Below, piece by piece: positions 60,843-64,000 of a stretch of DNA of 64,000 nucleotides (the stretch's first letter is position 1; the number at the start of each line of letters is the position of its first letter). A program made the position numbers and the translations under genes. Source of the stretch: CAMDKS01 sp964402975 (lineage in GTDB: Bacteria; Bdellovibrionota_B; Oligoflexia; Oligoflexales; RGVZ01); contig CAYOEM010000013.1 in the NCBI GenBank assembly GCA_964402975.1, positions 10,491 through 74,490 on the forward strand, given 5' to 3'. The notes beneath the pieces are model-generated. The model saw only the letters and a program-made list of their open reading frames with translations. It searched no databases and was not told the origin of the DNA.

Positions 60843-61658
60843 TTGATCCATCTTAAGAATGTCACGAAGTCGTTTGGAAACGAGGAACTCCTCAAAGACA
60901 TCACGTTTTCAGTGGAAGCTGGCGAGCGTATCAGTCTGCTGGGGCCAGGCGGCTGCGGCAAGACGACCGTTCTAAAAATCATTCTCGGCTTACTTTCCGC
61001 GGACTCTGGATCGGTGACGGTCATGGGGCGTGACGTTGGCACCATGACGTCTGACACCGAGAAAAGGCAGATCCTGCGAAAGGTCGGCATGGCCTTTCAG
61101 CAAGGCGCTCTTTTTGATTTTATGACTGTTCGGGATAACCTTTTTTTTGCCATGGAGCACATGACAGACTTCTCCCGCGAAGAGATGGATAAACGCGTCA
61201 AGTCTCTCTTGCAAGCCGTTAAGATCGGTCGAACGGAAAATCAATATCCATTTGAGCTATCGGGCGGGATGCAGCGGCGGGTCGGCATCGTTAGGGCGCT
61301 GGCGACGGATCCTGTTGTGGCCTTTTTTGATGAGCCTACCGCAGGTCTTGATCCTGTAACCTCTACAATTATTTTAAACATGATTCGTGATCTAGCCGGC
61401 AAGACCGCTGATCAGGCACTTGTAGTGGCCACGTCTAACGTGGAGATTGCCATTAGATTTGCTGAGCGTGTTGTCATCATTCACGATGGTCGAGTCGTGG
61501 CAGATGGGCCTTGGAAGGAGTTGATCGTTTCCGGCAGTGACTGGGTGAAACATTTTTTGAGTGTTCGTTTGATCGGGCTTGATGAGGAGTATGCCAGAGA
61601 GTTACATTTGCCCGAGGCATTTATTGACCAGCACTGGCATGCTGGGGCTTCGAGATAG
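60843..61658 (+). CDS. mlaF: MlaF-like ABC ATPase of lipid transport
   Basis: The start is a TTG at 60843 with GGGAGGG upstream; a longer frame back to 60771 begins in an unlikely sequence. The 271-residue protein has Walker A GPGGCGKTT near residue 38, the Q loop FQQGALFDFMTVRDNL, the signature LSGGMQRRVGIVRAL and DEPTAGLDPVTS. The GALFDFMTVRDN segment is typical of MlaF. Its partner would be MlaE, which is at 10256 in another locus. It is followed by an acyltransferase of the LpxL family that overlaps by 20 bases. Confidence 0.85.
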   Translation: MIHLKNVTKSFGNEELLKDITFSVEAGERISLLGPGGCGKTTVLKIILGLLSADSGSVTVMGRDVGTMTSDTEKRQILRKVGMAFQQGALFDFMTVRDNLFFAMEHMTDFSREEMDKRVKSLLQAVKIGRTENQYPFELSGGMQRRVGIVRALATDPVVAFFDEPTAGLDPVTSTIILNMIRDLAGKTADQALVVATSNVEIAIRFAERVVIIHDGRVVADGPWKELIVSGSDWVKHFLSVRLIGLDEEYARELHLPEAFIDQHWHAGASR

Positions 61659-62559
61659 CCTGAATTTTCAAGGCCACCTCGTCGAACTCAAGAATTCGGA
61701 TGGACGTGATTTGTATACGTTGATGTCGCTGATAGCTCGTTTAGTTGGCCTGCTCCCAGATGCTGTGCTGTCTTTTACTGCCAAGTTATTAGGCATTTTT
61801 ATGTTTGATGTCCTGCGACTCCGCAGGCGATTAATTCTTAAAAATATCACGACCGCTTTTCCTGAGTTACCACGTCAGCAGGCAGTATACCTGGGGCGAA
61901 AATCCACAGTTCACCTTGTCACAACGCTTTTCGAGCTGTTTTGGGTGTGGCGGCGTAGTATGGACGAGCGATTTTCCATCATGCAGCCAGAGATACTTGA
62001 GGCAGCCTTGAAGCGGGGGCAGGGTGTCTATATTCTTTGTACCCACACGGGTAATTTTGAGGTTCTGGCTACGGCCTTGGGTAAGCGATTTGCCAAAGTG
62101 ACAAGTCCGGTCAAAAGAATAGGGGCTAGTGCTGGGGTCAACCGATTTATTGCTGAGAACCGGGCCAGACAAGGTATCGACGCCATTGTTCGCAAAAAAA
62201 AGGGAGAAGGGTTTCTGGCAATTCGAGCCGCCCTGCAAGAAAACCGAATTGTTGGGTTTATGATGGATCAAGCCCGTCCGGGAGAACCGCGAGTGCCGCT
62301 ATTTGGTAAGCCGGCGAAGACGAACACAAGTCTTGGAGCCATTTGGGACCGCTGCCCGGCACCGTTAATTCCGGCCTACTCTGAGCGGGTGGGATTTGCC
62401 AGGCATGTGATACACATCCTGCCTGAGGTGGCGTTTCCCCCCAGCCAAGATGCCGAGACTGACATTTTGAATCGTGCCAGGGCTTGCAATACAATAGTGG
62501 AAGATATAGTAAGGCGCTGTCCTGAGCAGTATTGGTGGGTGCACGACCGGTGGAAGTAG
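61639..62559 (+). CDS. LpxL/HtrB-family acyltransferase
   Basis: The ATG at 61639 gives 306 residues, overlapping mlaF by 20 bases; TTG/ATG codons near 61711-61723 are other possible starts. The HTGNFE motif (HX4E) near residue 137, RRRLILKNITTAFPELPRQQ (about residues 57-75, first part) and the FMMDQARPGEPRVPLFGKPA loop fit the lauroyl/myristoyl transferases that add secondary acyl chains to lipid A. It is probably inner-membrane bound. Its place after mlaF points to a lipid-handling operon. Confidence 0.88.
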   Translation: MLGLRDSLNFQGHLVELKNSDGRDLYTLMSLIARLVGLLPDAVLSFTAKLLGIFMFDVLRLRRRLILKNITTAFPELPRQQAVYLGRKSTVHLVTTLFELFWVWRRSMDERFSIMQPEILEAALKRGQGVYILCTHTGNFEVLATALGKRFAKVTSPVKRIGASAGVNRFIAENRARQGIDAIVRKKKGEGFLAIRAALQENRIVGFMMDQARPGEPRVPLFGKPAKTNTSLGAIWDRCPAPLIPAYSERVGFARHVIHILPEVAFPPSQDAETDILNRARACNTIVEDIVRRCPEQYWWVHDRWK

Positions 62560-62627
62560 GCGACGACTCCAAGGACATCTGAGCACCGATGCAAAGCCCA
62601 AAAGGCTTATTTTTTTAACCGAGATTT

Positions 62628-63563
62628 ATGCATTCAAAACAAAACCCTCAATCCTACCGCCTGATCGTCACCGATATCGACAATACGGTATTTGACTGGG
62701 TTCGTTATTACGTGACCTCTTTCAATGCGTTACTGGACACGTTGGCAGAGATCATCGGATCGTCGCGAGATGTTCTGGCTGCAGAGGCTAAAGAGGTTTT
62801 TTCAAGACACGGCAGTATCGAGTACCCGTTTTTGGCGCAGGAACTGACGTCAGTTAACAAGTTCTATGGCACAGACATTGATCGGATGCTGACTGAGGCC
62901 GTTGGCCCATGCCGCGAGGCGTTTATGAATGCGTCGCAGACCGTTCTTCGCCCATACGTGGATGTTAAGGCTACGCTAGCCAAAGTGAAAGCGGCATGTC
63001 CCGGTGTTCCTATCGTAGCTCTAACGGATGCCCCGAGATATGTCGCCATGTGGAAGCTAAATAAATTAGGGCTTCTTGATTATTTTGATGCGGTTTATGG
63101 TCTTGCCGATCCGCGTGTTCCCACCTGCGAGGTCACAAGACGCGTAAAAGTTGATCCCGAGATTTTACTCAAACATCTTCAGCAAAGTAATTTTGGATTT
63201 AAAGGCCGCATTCGGATTTTACCGGATGAATATGAGAAGCCGGGTGTTCGCGGTTTAAAGACTGTTTTGATGGACTATGATCTGGACGAACCAACCGAGC
63301 ATCGCGCCAGTGTGCTTTGGATTGGAGACAATCTGCGAAAGGACATTGGTCTTGGTAACAGGTTAGGGGTTCGTAGTGCGTGGGCGAAGTACGGCACACA
63401 AATTGAAGAATCTCTGCTAAAGAGTCTCTCGCTATTTAGCCCGCCGCTTAATGTTCACAAAAATGTTTACATGAGTTCAGACGACCCAGCGGCGCCAAAG
63501 CCAAATGTTGTGTTCGAATCTTTTGGGGAGTTGCTTAAGGAAATCAGCCCGTCAGGTCACTGA
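62628..63563 (+). CDS. HAD-superfamily hydrolase
   Basis: The 311-residue protein starts with VTDIDNTVFDW (motif I, DxDxT), contains IVALTDAPRY as motif II, and LWIGDNLRKDIGLGNRLG as motif IV, the conserved HAD elements. It would be a phosphatase acting on a small phosphorylated compound in the cytoplasm. It is large for the type, owing to inserted loops (about residues 140-205). It begins 69 bases after the acyltransferase on the same strand. Confidence 0.82.
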   Translation: MHSKQNPQSYRLIVTDIDNTVFDWVRYYVTSFNALLDTLAEIIGSSRDVLAAEAKEVFSRHGSIEYPFLAQELTSVNKFYGTDIDRMLTEAVGPCREAFMNASQTVLRPYVDVKATLAKVKAACPGVPIVALTDAPRYVAMWKLNKLGLLDYFDAVYGLADPRVPTCEVTRRVKVDPEILLKHLQQSNFGFKGRIRILPDEYEKPGVRGLKTVLMDYDLDEPTEHRASVLWIGDNLRKDIGLGNRLGVRSAWAKYGTQIEESLLKSLSLFSPPLNVHKNVYMSSDDPAAPKPNVVFESFGELLKEISPSGH

Positions 63564-63579
63564 TTCACTTTGTTTGATC

Positions 63580-63876
63580 CTATTCGTCGACCGCAGCCTG
63601 GCGACGCAAAACGTCAACGCAGACATCGAGCAGGGCTTCTTTATTTTCCAAGTGCTTCATAAGAGTCCCAAGTCTGTGACTAAGAAGTCCTGCCAATTCT
63701 TTCGGGTCGACATCTCCAGCCTCAACGTGTCGAATAATCAGTGCGTCAATTTCGTCAGCTAGGCGAAGAAGCTTTACCGTAGATGTGTCTAGTTTTGTTT
63801 TGGCAGTGGGCCGCAGAGGTATGACTTTGGCTGTCGTCTTATTTTCGATTGGCTTAGACTCGTCCTGCTTACCCAT
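63580..63876 (-). CDS. Small helical protein, function unknown
   Basis: The ATG at 63876 has GGGAGGAT seven bases upstream, so the longer frame to 63921 is not used. The 98-residue product is basic at the N-terminus and rich in Leu/Glu/Asp helices, with a likely coiled coil over residues 34-92 (LADEIDALIIRHVEAG, LLSHRLGTLMKHLENKE). No homologue is recognised. It could be an adapter or a DNA- or ribosome-associated protein. The stop is convergent with the HAD gene, 16 bases apart. Confidence 0.55.
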   Translation of the reverse strand: MGKQDESKPIENKTTAKVIPLRPTAKTKLDTSTVKLLRLADEIDALIIRHVEAGDVDPKELAGLLSHRLGTLMKHLENKEALLDVCVDVLRRQAAVDE

Positions 63877-63928
63877 GAGATATCCTCCCGGTCTACGGAG
63901 ACTTATCGGACACAAAGGCACCCATGTG

Positions 63929-63934
63929 ATTATA
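63929..63934 (-). promoter_or_regulatory. Possible -10 element for the small protein gene
   Basis: Read on the minus strand these bases give TATAAT, about 53 bases before the ATG at 63876. No convincing -35 is seen at the standard distance, so confidence is low. Confidence 0.3.
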
Positions 63935-64000
63935 TCACGATTTCCTTTAAAATTCAGGATATTGGGCTAGCTAATAAGTTGGTTTTGTTGGGGGGCTGCT

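Overview
The window reads as a chromosomal segment of a free-living or predatory Gram-negative bacterium, most likely a member of the Bdellovibrionota (Bdellovibrio/Oligoflexus-like). This is an inference, drawn from many lipoproteins, outer-membrane and lipid-trafficking genes (BamB-like, Lgt, MlaE, MlaF, LpxL-like), an abundance of secreted proteases, and above all a 61-residue protein with the histone-fold pattern known from Bdellovibrio (36329-36514). GC content looks moderate and even. I see no rRNA, tRNA, CRISPR array, insertion sequence, integrase or prophage; the segment looks like stable core and lineage-specific DNA.

Layout. 1-299: 5' part of a trypsin-like lipoprotein. 457-6412 (minus): a tightly packed operon bolA - polytopic membrane protein - xdhA - xdhB - xdhC (molybdenum hydroxylase plus maturation factor). 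6499-9210: rdgB, then a secreted TPR protein and a VWA lipoprotein. 9480-13212 (plus): SH3 lipoprotein, MlaE permease, and a glycosyltransferase-51 enzyme with a very long extra N-terminal region. 13209-18435: a lactonase-like hydrolase, a gluzincin metalloprotease with a C-terminal membrane anchor, an unknown exported protein and TatD, closed by a strong terminator. 18459-23558: beta-barrel protein, Hsp33, exported unknowns, ManC. 23571-25507: YfgM-like/BamB-like pair. 25718-28582: an MshEN-domain protein without ATPase, a 525-base non-coding stretch with a hairpin-forming inverted repeat, and a glycine-rich lipoprotein. 28608-31509 (minus): an operon mrp - folE - MerR/cobalamin regulator of the LitR/CarH (light-sensing) type.

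31653-36074: DEAD-box helicase, glutaredoxin, TPR metalloprotease, glutathione-dependent formaldehyde dehydrogenase. 36329-36514: bacterial histone. 36547-42056: a 7TM/PP2C phosphatase, then two divergent proteins that both look like clan-CD (caspase-fold) cysteine peptidases, one clostripain-like (C11) and one gingipain-like (C25). 42100-47860: tesA-ybbA-ybbP lipase/ABC exporter cluster, CorA, Lgt. 48041-50556: phosphopantetheinyl transferase, gamma-glutamyltranspeptidase. 50661-54650: a 1329-residue lipoprotein of five Ig-like and fourteen propeller-type repeats. 54801-57716: HD-GYP signalling protein and PyrF. 57962-64000: exonuclease, lipoprotein, proline dehydrogenase, MlaF, LpxL-like acyltransferase, HAD phosphatase and a small unknown protein.

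Functional themes are envelope construction and lipid transport, extracellular proteolysis, thiol/formaldehyde redox, purine or N-heterocycle oxidation, chromatin, and a probable B12-based light or cobalamin response. The most notable items are the histone, the mrp-folE-LitR operon with a substituted Trp in the Wx9EH motif, and the paired C11/C25-like peptidases with a tandem LDKQG linker.
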